Assembly: GCA_964019165.1 (NCBI GenBank)
Contig: OZ025276.1
Span: 4,215,840 to 4,279,839, forward strand
Direction: 5' to 3'
Length of the DNA: 64,000 nucleotides
Source: Mastigias papua
Lineage: Eukaryota; Cnidaria; Scyphozoa; Rhizostomeae; Mastigiidae
A program made the position numbers and the translations under genes. Below the pieces are notes generated by a model. It made no database searches. It was not told the origin of the DNA and was given only the letters and a program-made list of their open reading frames with translations. This document shows positions 10,270 to 20,764 of the stretch, in pieces. Every line of letters starts with the position of its first letter. Within the stretch, counting starts at the first letter, position 1.

Positions 10270-12827
10270 ATGGATGAGATAGAGACGATAACCTTTTTTG
10301 GAGCAGCGTATTTGGTATTTTACCTTATGAGGCACATTCAGAAGGGTAGAAAAAGAAAACGTATGACTTGGGGTTGTCGGTGGATCAGAAACAGGGATGA
10401 AAGTGGCGCATACAAAGGAGTTATACAGGAGGTGAAGAAAGACGATCCTACTTCATTCAAGACCTTTATGAGAATGGACGAAGAATCGTTTACGTTTCTA
10501 TTGGAAAAGGTTTCACCGCTTATTAAAAGACAGGATACAAACATGAGACAAGCAATATCACCTGGAGAACGGCTGTCACTGACACTCAGGTTTCTAGCCA
10601 CAGGTAGACAGCATTTCAAATGCATGGTAAAATATAACAACAAGATTGCAACAATAATTCCAAAAAGAGTAAGGCAATTACTTGAAATAATATGAAAAAC
10701 AATTCAAAAAGCATAACATGGAAAACAATTTAAAAAGTATAATATGGAAAACAATTTAAAAAGTATAATATGGAATACATTTAATTTCTTATCCAGTCTC
10801 CCTCTTGAGAGCAATAAGTCCCCAGGGACCTTAACAAAGATCTACTATTGCCATCAAAATCAAATGGTGGTTTCTACATAGACTTTTTCAGGAATATTAG
10901 TAAAGGTGGAGAGGGAAAACCCTGACCCCTACTTTCCCAATAATGAAAAGAGTTCTTTGTTTCTCTGCATATGAGTTTCCAATAATGAAAGAAAATTTGA
11001 TAAGTCCTGTATATCCTTCCTGTCCAAACTCCCCCCTTGGCATGCTTACCAGAGTACAAAATGCTGCTATTAACAGTTAATATATGCTTCTACTACAGGC
11101 GAAGCATACACAAGCTTGCAATTTTTATATAGAATACCACCCACAACAATATCAAGAATAATTCCTGAGGTATGTAATGCAATAACTGAGGTTCTAAAGA
11201 CACAATATCTCAAGGTAAGGAACTGGTCATTATTGATGTCTGGGACTGAGGCAGAAGGGATAATAATATTTCCCTATAAAAGTCATACCCCCAATTTTAA
11301 GTTTCACAACCCATCAAAAGATCTACAAAACTATTCCATATCCCAGAGCAATCTTTCTGGATGACTGTAAAAGACTTCCATTGTATACTTCAGTTATATT
11401 TTATACTTTTTAGCATTTCAAGGAAACTAATCTATATTTAACTTTTGACTATTGCTATTTGAAAAGTATATGTAACAATTCTGCTTTAGTAAGAATATTA
11501 ATGTCTATTGGAGTGCTACAATGAGAATGTATAATTCAAGACAAAAATTGTCCTTTCTGTGGGAAACTGGCATCCATGCTTGAGCAATGTGCTTCAAATA
11601 GAATGTTTTCTATTTTGTGCTTTGCCACACGCTTAATATGTCCATCTGATATTTGCCGTAGCTCATTTGCAATATATTTGGAAAATATTTCTTCCTCATC
11701 AGGTTCTCTTTCTTCTCTTCCTTTGGAAATGTGTTCTGAAGCTGTTCCCAAATACGATACTGCCTTCTGGAGCATTTCATCATTGTTATTTGGTGCCCTT
11801 TTACGCTTCTTAGCAGATACTGGCTTTTTTGTTGACCTTTGCTGAAGTTGAATAGCCTCCTCACCACTTTCCTCCTCTTCATTTTCTGGTAGTAAGCTCT
11901 CCTCAGTCAATGGCAACATTTGTAAACCAGGAAGCCTATCTTCTACCAATGTTTCAATGCTGTCAGTATCCTGTAAATATAAATGTTTAAATGTTCTTGC
12001 AGATTCCAGACAATGAAGTTGAGTGGAGAAAAATATCAGAAGAATTTTCTGTAAAGTGGAATTTCTACAACTGCATAGGAGCAATGGATGGAAAACATAT
12101 AGTGATAAGACCCCCACCAAACTCAGGCTCTTACTATTTCAACTACAAGGGGACATTCAGTTTAGTACTTCTAGCTGTTGTGGATGCGGATTACAACTTC
12201 GTCTATGTTGATGTTGGTTGCAATGGCAGGATATCTGATGGAGGTGTTTTTAGAAATTGTAGTTTATACACTGCAATGGAAAGAAACTGCCTAAATACAC
12301 CAGAAGCTGAGCCTTTGCCTGGAAGATCAATGCCAGTGCCCTTTGCATTTGTAGCTGATGATGCATTCCCTCTAAAAAACTACATCCAGAAACCATATAG
12401 CATGCGCACCTTAACAAAAGAAAAGCGTATTTTCAACTATAGACTGAGCAGAGCCAGGCGTGTAGTGGAGAATGCATTTGGTATATTAGCAAATAGATTT
12501 AGAATTTTTATGCAGCCAATAAATCTCCACCCAGAAAAGGTAGAAGCAATAGTGCTAGCATGTATTTGTCTTCATAACTTCTTAAGATCCAGAAGTACAG
12601 CCAGAAACATTTATACACCACCTGGTAGTTTTGATGAGGAAGCAACTGCTACAGGCACAACTACTCCAGGTGAATGGAGGCAATCTCAAACTCCACAGGG
12701 AATGATTAGATTTCCACAGCAGGCTCATGGAAGAGGGTTGGATTCAGCCAAGAGTATAATGGATGAACTCTGCTCCTTTTATTGCAGCAAAGATGGTGAA
12801 GTACCATGGCAATGGAAGATAGCTTGA
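10270..12827 (+). CDS. Harbinger DDE transposase (three exons)
   Basis: Predicted exons are 10270-10603, 11099-11214 and 12003-12827, joined by CAG|GTAGAC...TACTACAG|GC and AAG|GTAAGG...CTTGCAG|ATT. The frame is kept and gives 424 residues, typical for the family. Exon 1 holds an N-terminal hydrophobic and basic stretch and the helix region AISPGERLSLTLRFLATG. Exon 2 holds the HTH (TTISRIIPEVCNAI). Exon 3 is the DDE_Tnp_4 nuclease: Asp in CIGAMDGKH, Asp in FVADDAFPLKNY, Glu in RRVVENAFGILANRFRI. All three acids are present. ATG 10270 is the first in frame after the terminal repeat. Intron 2 contains the last exon of the antisense MADF gene. Confidence 0.88.
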
Positions 12828-13621
12828 CAAATAAACTGTGTATAAAAAATCTTACCAAAGCTTCTATGTTTGATTTTGAAGATCTTGCATTTATAGCACT
12901 ATCCAAAAATTTCAGTGCTTTAAAATGTGTCCATTTAATTTGAATTACATCATCCAGCCCTGAACCACTCCTTCTAGCTTTAGCCACATACTTTGCTTTC
13001 TCCCTTGCGTACTGGGATCGCAGCGATTTTATTTTGTTTGTCACTTCTCTGTCTGCAAATAAAACATAGCATTGTATGAAACATATCTACAATGAGACAT
13101 TTTTTGTTGCAATGAGTAAGCAACTCAACAGTTTATAATTTGCTAATGAAAACCCTGGGCCTTTAAACGCATGCATGCCATCCATATAGAGAAGTTCGTC
13201 ATAGTTACTTGCCTTGTTTATAACAGGAACCACGGTTAGTAGGCATAATGTACGGTACAAAAAAACCAACGAGAAATCAACCGGCACACTTACAGTTATA
13301 TAGTGTGCATTTCACAGAGTCTCTAGAAGCCTTTGCTATGACTCTACTTTGCATGCTATTCTACATATGATCACTGTGAAAATAGACACATTTACACTAA
13401 ACTCACTCCAAGCGTCTTACTACGAGTATGAAAAGCTAGCTCAGTATAATAGTAGACTGACCTGTTGTTCCAATGTGCTTCACAAGTTCATTAATTGCTG
13501 AATTTCTTTGTACTTTGTTATGATAATCCTCGGATTTTACGTCCCATAGGCAGGTGTAGTTCTCGTACAAGGTTATTAAGGACGATGTTGTTTCGTAACT
13601 CCATGTAAAGCATGCCGCCAT
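11536..13621 (-). CDS. MADF/BESS partner protein of Harb-1 (three exons)
   Basis: Predicted exons on the minus strand are 13621-13462, 13052-12856 and 11970-11536, with donors CAG|GTCAGT and TTG|GTAAGA and acceptors TTTGCAG|A and TTTACAG|G. They splice in frame to 263 residues. Exon 1 starts MAACFTWSYETTSSLI, the first half of MADF (W...LWDVKSEDYHNK). Exon 2 gives the second half (IKSLRSQYAREKAKY, then RRSGSGLDD). Exon 3 has an acidic and a basic low-complexity stretch (KKRKRAP, possible nuclear signal) and a BESS-like helix (FSKYIANELRQI). MADF binds DNA, and in Harbingers such proteins are thought to bring the transposase to the nucleus and the ends. Intron 2 spans the whole transposase catalytic exon. 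Confidence 0.85.
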
Positions 13622-13808
13622 GACTAATCGAGGTTGAGCATTCGACCAGTCACATGATGTTTAATGCTGCTATTGATTGGCTAAATTCTCTTCAACATCT
13701 TCAACATTGTTGCCGGGAATGAACATGTCCATTCTCGGGGAACATGTTGGCGCCATGTCCGCAACATGTTGACAACACATCAACATTTGTTCCCATCACC
13801 TCCATATG

Positions 13809-13878
13809 AGTCAACATTTGTGGGGAACAATGTCGGCATACATGTTGCCCACAAATGTTGAACCGTGTACAATGGCCT
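13809..13878 (-). repeat. Harb-1 right terminal inverted repeat
   Basis: Reverse complement of 10121-10190 with one mismatch. Inside it, at 13690-13800, lie several copies of CAACATGTTG and related motifs. Confidence 0.93.
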
Positions 13879-13881
13879 TTA

Positions 13882-15694
13882 GACCTCTCAAATGAGGGAA
13901 CTCGCATATATCTACATCCAACGAAATATTTGAGCAAATAACTGGATAACTCAGTGCAGAAATAGCTACTTTGCTGCTATCTACCAATTCTATATTTACT
14001 GTAACTACGCTGCATTTCTGTTTCTTAAATTTCTCCCTGCCAAAAGTATTAATATTCAGATTCTTGATTCGATTTATGTCCAAAGAAAGTTTCTTCACTA
14101 GTTCTTCAGTAACATACGATCTTTGACTTCCTCCATCCAACACAACATTTACCATCACTCCTTTGCTCTTGTCTTCTCCAAACACGAATGCCTTTGCTGT
14201 TTGCAACATGACTTTGACATCCCCAGTTGACTTTGCTGTTAGTGTACTTTCCGATTATGTTTCTGCCTTAGCTGGTGGTGCAGTAGGTGGCTCCTTTCCA
14301 TTGAAACATATTGCTTGGTGATGACTCCCTGAACATTTTCGACATCTTTTGTTGCACTTTTTAGCAGGGTGTCCGGTTCTCAAGCACTTGTAACACCGTC
14401 CAGTCTTCTTCAAGATTTCTTGATGCGTTTGGGGATCTTTGACCTCTATGCACTCGATTGATAAATGTTCTCCATGGCAAAACTAACAAGAAGGGCATCT
14501 TTCATTGTTACTATCCACTCTCTCTCCTTTAGTTAAAAATGTTTGTGCTGCTCCTGGCGTCGATTTCGTTTGTACGTGCTGCTGCTGCCTTTTCTCGGTC
14601 ACGGTGATTTTTTCGCTATATTCCCTGGCTGATATTTCATCCTTAATGATGTCCAATATTTCGTCAATAGGCCAAATGTCTTCTTTGATCTTACGCGCAA
14701 TGTGAACCGTACTATTGCTTGGCATCATGCTCATAATGATTGGAATTAGAAGGCTGCCATAGTTCTCTGCCGTCACTCCTAATGTTTGAAGCCCTCGCAC
14801 ATGGGCATTTATCTGATCAAAGATGAGACGAAGCTGGGATACCTTTTCGTTGGGAAGTCCCTGCAATTTCAGCAACTCCTGCATATGTGAACTGATAATG
14901 TGTTGCTTATTGCCGAATCGTTCCTTCAGAATTTTTATGGCATTGTCATAGTTCTCTTCCTTCAGTTCCAGTCCAGAAACTGCTTGGTGCGCTTTTCCCT
15001 CCAGCACATTCAGCAGGTAATTCAGTTTGTGACTTTTTGAAATACCCTCGTTGGTGTGTACCACACAGTCAAAACTTTGCCAAAATGTCTGAAACTGTGT
15101 TTGTTCTACATTGAAAGTGGGCAAATTAATTTTCGGTAATGGTACACCAATGTTCGCTGAATTGGTACTGCTTCTCGTAGAATTGCCTTCTCCAAGTGAT
15201 AAATTCCCATCGACAATTTGTGAAGAATTCAAAACACCATCCCCAGCCCCGAGCGAAACGCCATTTGCTCCCAAGCCAACAGCTGTCACTTATACAGTAG
15301 ATGGCCCTGGGCTCTGTTGTTCCGCCTGAGAAAGGGTTTGAAATGCAGTGAAATCTCCTCTGTTAAACGCCTCGATTCTCTCCAAACACTTGTACATTCT
15401 GGTTTCCCAGTCAGTAGATTCGTCTATCTCTTTGTCCACATCTCCTAAGTCAGTTTTCGCCAATATCGCATGGTCAAGAGCCTTAAGGAACTGCCGCCTT
15501 TCTTTCAATGTGATCGCTATTGAATTTAATCGAACAAATGTCTCCCTTGCCTTTTGTGGATCAGTACAGCTCGCCACTATATCTTTAATTTTGTTGTCGT
15601 ACTTCATAACTACTCCTCGATTGGCTCCTCGTGTGCTGTTTAGCTTCGCAAAATCATTCGCTGCCTGTTCCTCTTGTGACATTTTTCTCCACAT
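13882..15694 (-). pseudogene. BEL-1 gag and protease
   Basis: Starts at ATG 15694 and stays in one frame with three in-frame stops (TAA 15290, TAG near 14480, TAA near 14252). The N-terminal part has coiled-coil character. The DUF1759-type gag core begins at LPKINLPTFN with FQTFWQSFDCVVH and continues to LLIPIIMSMMP. Zinc knuckles follow at 14480-14290 (FCHGEHLSIEC, then CYKCLRTGHPAKKC and CRKCSGSHHQAIC). The DUF1758-type protease begins at 14209; its active-site segment reads LDGGSQRSYV, where LDSGS is usual. It ends at FPHLRGL, where Harb-1 is inserted, and resumes at 10120. Confidence 0.9.
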
Positions 15695-15717
15695 CGCATC
15701 AAAACTTCAATACTCAA

Positions 15718-15735
15718 GCCCCACGTTGGGCGCCA
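15718..15735 (-). other. BEL-1 primer binding site, tRNA-Lys(CTT) type
   Basis: Minus strand TGGCGCCCAACGTGGGGC, two bases inside the 5' LTR. This 18-mer is complementary to the 3' end of animal tRNA-Lys(CTT). It confirms the orientation and the LTR edge. BEL-2 has the same site with two changes. Confidence 0.85.
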
Positions 15736-15737
15736 TA

Positions 15738-15955
15738 TGTTGTGAAGTTTGGGTTAGAGCATTTCAGATTTGGTACGAAAAGAAAGACTGCTCTTCTATA
15801 TCCATAAATATATACAAACAATATTCATTAGCTCCTTACTTCAACATGATATGCTGACTCTCCTGCTTACACGTGTCATACATTACTTATAATTAAAGCG
15901 GATGTCAAACTACAGAGTCTGGGAACAAGAGTAGCAACAAGACCACTTCCCAACA
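15738..15955 (-). repeat. BEL-1 5' LTR
   Basis: 218-bp copy of 5901-6117. Differences are few: one G in a G run, four or so substitutions, and a short variable segment near the CCCAACA end. The GAAGG duplication follows at 15956-15960. Confidence 0.92.
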
Positions 15956-16700
15956 GAAGGTGATGAATGAAAGCCCAATACTGAAATAGAAGGAAAACCA
16001 GTTGAACACTGCAAAAAGTCCACCAGCTGCAGTAATTTGTCTGTAAGAGTATCATCTTCTTTGCGCAGCGCTATCGTATTAACAGCTCTAGCCTCAAGAT
16101 CTTCCATAAAGTGTGTAAAAGTCATCAGAAGGGACTCCTTGTATGAAAGATTGTTTGACCCCTTATCGTATAGTTGTGGAAGGAACATGTCATCTATTAC
16201 TTCAGCGTAAAGAAGTGCCCTCCATTGGCACTGAAGCAATGGTCACACATTATCTGGACATTTTCTAGCCATATCTAGAAATCCAAACAGTGATAGTCCT
16301 TCCAGGAACTGTGACATAGTCAACATAAAATCTCCAATAGTTGTTTTTGAATCCAGGCATGTAACAATGTCTTCTCTATCTTCTAGTGGCAGCCTCGGGT
16401 TAGTGTAGCCAACATCAAGTAATATGTCAATGCTTCTCTTGTGAATTTCTTCCAACTTCTCGTCATCAGTTGTCTTTTTCAAATGATTGAAGACGTTACA
16501 TATTTGCATGCAAATTTCTGGAAAATATTCAAGAGCACCTTCCACTTTCTTGAGACTACCAGAAATAATATAGTCAACTACTGGTTTGGCAAAAAAGGAA
16601 GGGGCTAGGTAACCTTGTAGTAATGTCAAAGCTCAAAATTGTCCAGATACTTTGTAGTCTTCATTAACAGCAGAAAAATTATTTGAGTCTGTTGGTACTA
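15956..16700 (-). pseudogene. HECT-like (G2E3-type) domain pseudogene
   Basis: The minus-strand frame reads from about 16700 through a TGA near 16625 and another TGA (16243-16245) to the BEL-1 target site at 15960. It then continues at 5900-5736. Recognisable parts are the N-lobe/C-lobe scaffold of G2E3-like HECT proteins: TLLQGYLAPSFFAKPVVDYI, IGDFMLTMSQFLEG, DFLQCSTGFPSI and VLGFHSSP. In that family the last part precedes the catalytic C-lobe. HECT domains pass ubiquitin through a Cys, but the C-lobe end here lacks it. The family call is from motif memory; the stops make it non-functional. It could be a decayed host gene or a gene captured by a transposon. Confidence 0.5.
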
Positions 16701-17649
16701 AAGACCTTCACTATAGCACGAAAAAGTGGGAACATTCTTTTAGCATACTGACAGCTTTCTTTGTCCGACACTCGACAGAATATGAAACATCAGAAAACGA
16801 CCAAAAGCTGAGCCAGACCAGATGCGGGTACATGTGATATGATGCATAATGCGTCTATTTGGCCCTATGACTTCTAGATCAAAGTAAAGCTCTTGACACG
16901 ATTGCTTTGATTTAAAAGGTCCTCTAAAATAGTGCAAATATTTCAAAAGCTATGACTGTCCAAAGTGTATGGGTGACTAGTGACCAATGGACGTGAACGG
17001 GTTAAACATGATGGAAATCCCTGTCATGCAGTAAACCATCTATAACAACAAATATATGCATGAACAGTCAGAGATTTCACAATTGTAAGATGAGTTGCAT
17101 GTGTCGATGCACATTTATACAAAGCGATATAATATTTGTTCCCTGGTCTGTCATTATCGTAAATCCCTGTTGTGTAAAATGGTGCAGGAAAATGTTCTCC
17201 TATGTTAGTGAATGGAGGGGCACTACTTACTCTGACATCTAGTACATTTGGAGTAACAGTACGGTGCTACTATACCATTAAAGTGCGAAAATCTTAAATT
17301 TTTGAAGATTTTTCACTGTAGCCAAGTGGACACTGTAGATTTCAAAATTGATGCTTGTGTCTCGATATGAAGAATGGTACATACCGTAAGTGCTAATTAA
17401 CTTCATTACTAGGCTGATTAGTGCTCCTAGCAACCACAACAAAGTATAGTTACACTACTTTTTACCCATAACTTTGCTGAAATCCTAGCATAGATACCTC
17501 TGATACTCTAAAATTGTTATAATGACAGAGCCTCATTTGCAGGATACTTCAGGTTAGGAATAAAGTGCATTTAATAGTCTTTCTGGTAAAGGTCCTTAAT
17601 GTTTATGACAGTTATTGAGAAACCCAGAACAAGTTGGTGATTTGTATTG
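16701..17649. other. No gene seen
   Basis: Short frames only. One small inverted repeat, GCGAAAATCTT...AAGATTTTTC, is visible near 17283-17315. I can assign nothing else. Confidence 0.4.
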
Positions 17650-17675
17650 GATATTTACTTTTTAGTTGACAAATT

Positions 17676-18990
17676 ATGGGAAATAACAGAAATAGGGCTC
17701 CTACAACAAAGAAGAAGTTTCTTGGAAACCAATTTACTGTAAGAAACAGAGGGGGTATGGAAGTTGAGAATGGTTCACATTCAAGGCCTACGTTATACCC
17801 CTGTCAAGAGGTACAAGGTAGTATGAGCTCTACCACAATAGCTGGCAGTATGCCAAAGTCAAGGAGTGCAAAGAAAATAAAGAGTACAGATTATGACTTG
17901 CTACAAAGCACTAATTGTTTCTTTTACACTCTAATATCTTGGAGAATTTATTGCAACGTGTTGGAAGATGTCCTCACTGCAATTCTAATGGCTTGGTAAT
18001 AAGCCATAAGGATAAAATGCGAATGGGTTATGCTTTAAAGCTAGACCTTTCTTGTGGTAACTGCCTATGGAGTTTTGACTTTTGTACATCTCCAACTACG
18101 TGTAATGTGTGAAAGTAGTTTAAGCCAGGCCATACGGAGATTTATTACCTGTTAAACTTGAATGTGTAGGACACACTCAGAAACGACTTGGAGCACGAGT
18201 AAGAAAGCTGTGGCACACATTCATAGGGAAGAAATTAGATGATGGGAGAGGACTAATGGGAAAAGGCAGACTCACTGACAACTGTAGTAATACCTTTCAA
18301 ACTTATTTTGGCTTGGCTATAAGGCAAAATAAGTCTGACATCGATCTGATGAAGAAATGCATTGGGGCAGTTGTGTATCACTGTAGTGATATTTTGGATG
18401 ACAATGTGTGTCACCAGTTTTGCCCTAAGAGTAGAAGTAGATGGTGCAAATGGCAAAATGATCAAATTAATAATACTAAAACTTATAGGTCACACATTAA
18501 CTTGCCAATTGTGATCAAGAGGCTTATTGAACCTATCTTTCGTGACCTACGCACAGATTCTCTTTTGGAAAATTGCTTACATGGGCAAACAAAAAACAGC
18601 AATGAAGCTTCTAATGGAGTTGTTGTTGTTGTTGTTTACTATATTTTGAGTAGGCTGTTATACCTGGCATTTTCAGCTACTTTAGGCCTACTGTGCATGT
18701 CGCATCAAGGCATGGGACCCCTAGTTTAACGTCTCTTCCGAAGGACAGGAGTTTTATGGACAAAATGCCCAAAAGAGGTTTATGTTGGGAGGGATATCAT
18801 CCAGATGGCAACTAATTCAGCCATAATCAAGTACCATGAAGGATTTGCCAGAATAAAGGATGTATTGGAAAGGTTGAAACTACCAGTTAGTAAACATTTC
18901 CATGTTGGAGCCAAGATGAAAGATTGCCAGAGAATAAGACAGGCAAGCAGAAAACCAACTGAGACTGTAAAAAGGCAACGGAAATATTAA
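17676..18990 (+). pseudogene. Mutator-like transposase pseudogene
   Basis: A plus-strand gene in several frames, broken by frameshifts near 17915 and 18112 and by a SINE at about 18617-18745. It starts ATG 17676 with a basic N-terminus (KKKFLGNQFTVRNR). Next comes a zinc-binding segment (GRCPHCNS, then LSCGNCLWSFDF). At 18256-18615 lies a central region (LMKKCIGAVVYHCSDIL, then WCKWQND). The C-terminal region resumes at 18750-18990 (KCPKEVYVGRDIIQMATNSA, then KYHEGFARIKDVLERL). This order matches the Mutator-like transposase-domain proteins of cnidarians and other invertebrates. The family call is from memory of the motif pattern. Confidence 0.6.
18617..18745 (-). mobile_element. SINE fragment inside the Mutator-like gene
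   Basis: Read on the minus strand it has a 3' part with CCTTCGGAAGAGACGTTAAA, GGTCCCATGC and GCCAGGTATAACAG, ending in an (AAC)n tail (plus strand GTT repeats at 18619-18636). This layout is that of a tRNA-derived SINE 3' end with an (AAC)n tail. It interrupts the transposase frame, which resumes after it. No A/B box head was found, so it is 5'-truncated. Confidence 0.5.
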
Positions 18991-19368
18991 GAGCCAAACG
19001 AAAAGGGTTCTTGGACAATGAAAAAGAGCTTGAAGGGGGAGAATCCTACAAATTTGGGAATGTTTAGCCCAGTTTTTTAAGAACAGTGAGTACTAAAACT
19101 TTAAATCTGATTTATATCCACTTCATATTATGGTGCCCCTATTCTGAAACTTGTCCAATAACTCAAAAATATGTGACGATATTCAAAATAAAAAAGGTCT
19201 ATGCACCAGATCAATGCATTAAGGACTTCCAGTAAAGATTTGAGTTAAATAGCTCTCACATGCAAGGAGAAATCTTGTATTTTCCTTTACAGGGATTTTC
19301 TTACTTATGCTACTATATGCAAAATCAGTCAAGTGGAACAATGCTTCAACTTCATGTTTTACTCATAA
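18991..19368. other. No gene seen
   Basis: Nothing recognisable between the Mutator-like pseudogene and the start of the MITE/Harb-2 nest. Confidence 0.4.
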
Positions 19369-20764
19369 AGGTAGTATTACACAATGCGCTTGCGACACAA
19401 GTTGCAAAACGATTGCCCCTTGTAACATGCACAGTCTATGCCATGCAACACAGCAGGTGTTGACATCGCAACCGTTGCCTGAAGTAGAATTCTGTTCTAC
19501 TTTTTGCAACAATTGCCAGCATTTTTGCAACTCGCAATGCAATCGGACGTCTGGCTCAGGCGCAGTATGGTTATAGTTCTGAAAATAGCATAGAAGGCAA
19601 TGACCTCAGGAAGTGATGAAGTGGCAGACATTTTGACATCTAGTAAAACAAAAGAATTATTTGGATACCATTGCAAGTTGCACAGATTGTTGCTGCGTGT
19701 AACACCCCTTACAGAAATAAATTGTGATGGCTTCAATCACCACTGCGATACAAGTTGCAGTGAAAGACTGCCCCGTGGTAAGCCCAGTTTCCACTTAAAC
19801 GAATTCGGTCGATTCGATCAAATCGATCGATTTGGTGCATGCGCAGTTCCTAAAACTGTGGACTCCCCCTCGACCGCCGTCGATCGAATCGATCGATAGG
19901 AAGTTCAACTGAGGTGAACTTTTCCATCGATTGATAATCCCCTGACCAATCACATTGTAGAGAACAGCATGACTACAATAGGAAAGTATGTTAATGTGTC
20001 AAAACAATCATACCAAAGGAAGTGACTCACCTGTTGCTCATAAATTACTTTAACTTACAACTTCTCCATAAAATTTTAACTTTTCGTCTGACTACCGAAA
20101 ATGTCAACTGTCTCAAACGAAGTATTTGCCTATTTGACCTCTTTGCAAAATAATCCACTAGAAATGTCAAGAGAGACTAGGAGAAAGTTACGTGTTGTAA
20201 CTGGATTAGGGATTAGTTTGCAAACGACAGAAGAAGCGTGTATGAATGACCAAATGACAACATCTCCGAAGGTTTTTCAGAATTAAATGAAGTGCAGTTT
20301 GAGGAGCATTTTGTGGAGGATGTGAGGAGCTATCGCTGTTTATGGGATACTACATCTTGAAGTTTTACAGATACCCACATGACAGCAAAAGCATGGGATA
20401 CCCTTGCTGGAAGATATGGGAAAAGCGGTAGGAATGCTCTTACTTTTGTAAAATATAATGAACTTTGAAATTGTGTAAGCATTTTATGAAAAAGTTGCTT
20501 TGTTTTGAAAATAAAGAGCCTTCTGTGCTAGACCATTAAATGGAAGTCTCTCACAATTTCAGCCGATGACTTAAACAAACTGTGGAAAAATTTTAAAGAA
20601 AATTTCTCGAAATGCCTCAAGACAAGGGAGTTAATGACAAGATCAGGGGCTCCTGCAGCATCACTTCCAGAATGCAAGTTAGTCAATCAGCTGCAATTTT
20701 TAACGGACAGGGTTATGAACAGAACTACTGTGAGCAATGTACCCCAGGCCTCAACATCACAAGA

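Larger units (their letters stand above)
10121..13878. mobile_element. Harb-1: PIF/Harbinger transposon, coding-intact
   Basis: A 3758-bp DNA transposon inserted in BEL-1 between protease and RT. The terminal inverted repeats are 70 bp (10121-10190 and 13809-13878) with one mismatch, starting AGGCCATTGTACAC. The target duplication is TAA on the left (10118-10120) and TTA on the right (13879-13881), that is TAA with one change, as expected of Harbingers. Inside are two multi-exon genes on opposite strands, a DDE transposase and a MADF/BESS protein, both with uninterrupted spliced frames. Both ends contain several copies of CAACATTTGT and the palindrome CAACATGTTG. Confidence 0.93.
5901..15955 (-). 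mobile_element. BEL-1: full BEL/Pao LTR retrotransposon
   Basis: A minus-strand element with two LTRs, gag, protease, RT, RNase H, integrase and a DUF5641-like tail. It is bounded by a perfect 5-bp target duplication, GAAGG, at 5896-5900 and 15956-15960. The LTRs (217 and 218 bp) begin TGTTG and end CAACA and differ at roughly nine or ten positions, about 4%. Harb-1 is inserted at 10121-13878, between protease and RT. The coding region has several in-frame stops and a frameshift in a C7 run near 8067, and one integrase acid is changed, so it is not autonomous. It sits inside the HECT-like pseudogene. Confidence 0.93.

Noticed and set aside
19369..19781. Repeated GCGACACAAGTTGCA motifs as a CRISPR-like array
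   Set aside because: Few, irregular and in a eukaryotic MITE with TAA duplication; they are subterminal transposon motifs.
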